From contig CAJNOQ010000530.1 in NCBI GenBank assembly GCA_905250885.1, forward strand, positions 1 through 47,805: a stretch of 47,805 nt of DNA. The letters run 5' to 3'. Each line of letters starts with the position of its first letter. The first letter of the stretch is position 1. Shown one piece after another: positions 46,455-47,805 of the stretch. Under the pieces are notes generated by a model, which saw only the letters and a list, made by a program, of their open reading frames with translations, had not been told where the DNA came from and did no database searches. Made by a program: the position numbers and the translations under genes. The DNA comes from Didymodactylos carnosus (lineage: Eukaryota; Rotifera; Eurotatoria; Philodinida; Philodinidae).

Positions 46455-47805
46455 AGGAGAATCGGTCCACTCGAATTTTTCTATTTCCAATGACCGAATT
46501 TATTAGAAAAGCCACGTTTCTATTATTCTCTGACATTCCTGAAAAGTAAAAAAAAATTCTTTTTCCACCATTTTTCTATCAAAGTGCGTAAACGACATTT
46601 CGTCAATTCTATTCCAAAACGATTTTCCTATGTTTCACTTTTTTGTTGTCTTGTTTTCTTCAATTTAAAGGTTGGATCGGTTCGATTCGGAAGAACACTT
46701 TTAAAGGTTGAATCAATTCGATCAAAACGGAAGCTTTATTCTCGTTTTGGCTTGAAACGTCTATTCACAATACAGTCTCCCAAGTTAGAATACTTGAACA
46801 AACCTGAATTTTCGAACATCAACTAAAGCAAAACAAAGAAAAGAAGATTCGCAAGAAATATCTTATTCATAAGAGTAGCCTTCCCAGTTATTATTTTCAA
46901 TTGAACGTAAAAATAATATTTTGTTGACCGTAGATGGATCGAAGCTTGAGCGACGTTTGCTAACGATGTGGCTAGTGGCACTGAATCCTTGTTCAATCGT
47001 AGCTGGGCTACAAGGAATCAAAAAAACCGTTCCGCTAAACGAGCCAAATTTGGAAATACTTTTTGATTTTGTTACACTAATCAAGAAGAAAAAGGTCTTT
47101 ACTTTGATGAACAAAAATCACCACACTCTTTGACTGAACTGCTTATTTCGATTTGATTTAGATTCAGTTAAAGATCGAATCGAACCGAATCGAATGCTGA
47201 ATTATTCGATTCGTTTCGGGCTATGATATCAATCGGACGTGTGCAGGACTATAATAGTGTTACTAATCAATAGGATTGAAAGACATCTAAATGACATCTT
47301 AACTGCCATTTGTTCACTGTTTTCTGTGTACTTAAAAGTCAGGTGGCATCTCAGTTTATATATATTTCGACGGAGCATGGAATTCTCCACAAAATGACCG
47401 ATTCACTTTTACGATTTGTTTTGGGCCCAATTTTTCTTATGGATCAGAAGTAAACCGACTAGGGAAAAAAGAGACATGCTTCCAGTTTTTACTATTTCTT
47501 ACTCTAGTAAAGTTACAAGTACATTTTGTGTCATATACCTTTTTAAAGCTCGTCGAATGTCATACAAAGTAAGCTACGTATGATATCTTGTTTAATAGGT
47601 TCAGTCTCTGTAGTTTTAGGCATGGTGTCAGTTTTGCTGGAAGTCTCTAGACTGGTATTAGGTGATCGCGGATAACCTCTAAAGTAAATGGAAGTTTTGA
47701 GGAAAATTCGTTTTGGAATAGAATTGACGAAATGTCGTTTACGCACTTTGATAGAAAAATGGTGGAAAAAGAATTTTTTTTTACTTTTCAGGAATGTCAG
47801 AGAAT
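46455..47805 (-). mobile_element. Degenerate hAT transposon with long inverted arms, cut by the window end
   Basis: Inverted arms at 46525-46630 and 47699-47805 match closely as reverse complements; the left arm extends to about 46455 and the right arm runs beyond the window. Between them lies a hAT transposase remnant on the minus strand. TTCGATTCGG-like words (about 46670-46735 and 47175-47215) fill the interior. No terminal target duplication can be tested because one end is outside. Confidence 0.65.
46863..47114 (-). pseudogene. hAT transposase C-terminal dimerisation region, truncated
   Basis: The minus-strand frame contains FLIPCSPATIEQGFS, then IVSKRRSSFDPSTVNKILFL. This follows the hAT dimerisation pattern (IP.SSA..ER.FS...I...R..L.....N..LFL). 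It ends in a stop 11 codons after LRSI. Upstream on the same strand, a short frame beginning at about 47622 (MPKTTETEPIKQDIIRSLL) may be another piece. The DDE catalytic core is not visible, so this is a dead remnant of the DNA transposon, not a working enzyme. Confidence 0.65.

Noticed and set aside
1..47805. CRISPR arrays, rRNA, operons, integrated virus genomes
   Set aside because: No regularly spaced repeats, rRNA cores or viral gene sets; the genes are spliced eukaryotic genes.

Overview
This is an AT-rich animal nuclear DNA window. It holds spliced genes with many short GT-AG introns (mostly 50-120 bp), broken by a few large introns and long gene-free stretches packed with small transposon relics. 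Gene content (a PARP2, the ciliary protein KATNIP, a twelve-span adenylyl cyclase), intron size and base composition fit a bdelloid rotifer or a similar small AT-rich invertebrate. That assignment is inference; no species marker is present. I found no rRNA, standard tRNA, CRISPR or prokaryotic feature.

Layout. 1-1450: mostly featureless, ending in a coding-like stretch (+) of unknown identity. 1916-5446 (-): a complete 16-exon PARP2-type poly(ADP-ribose) polymerase of 727 aa with two WWE domains in front of WGR, regulatory and catalytic domains. 5447-6811: shared upstream region. 6812-18252 (+): a complete 24-exon KATNIP gene (1156 aa) with three DUF4457-type units. 18253-19141: convergent 3' spacer. 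19142-30146 (-): adenylyl cyclase of the ADCY2/4/7 type, 21 exons, 1116 aa. Two further upstream exons (35120-34991 and 33814-33752) form a phase-compatible alternative 5' end giving 1136 aa. 35.1-47.8 kb: no gene I can support. It holds fold-back elements, hAT-like MITEs, a tRNA-like SINE and a decayed hAT transposase between long inverted arms that run off the window.

The three genes are not an operon. PARP2 acts in nuclear DNA-break signalling, KATNIP at cilia and microtubules, and adenylyl cyclase in cAMP signalling. I rebuilt all three exon by exon: splice phases agree at every junction and total lengths are multiples of three, so they look intact. The largest introns are large mainly because they hold mobile-element relics (PARP2 intron 8; KATNIP introns 7 and 19; cyclase introns 1, 7 and 20).

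Most notable: tandem WWE domains fused to a PARP2; alternative first exons of the cyclase; a SINE with a 13-bp target duplication inside the arm of a fold-back element; a nested hAT MITE whose empty site survives in a second copy of the host repeat; and several long inverted repeats, some with nearly identical arms.
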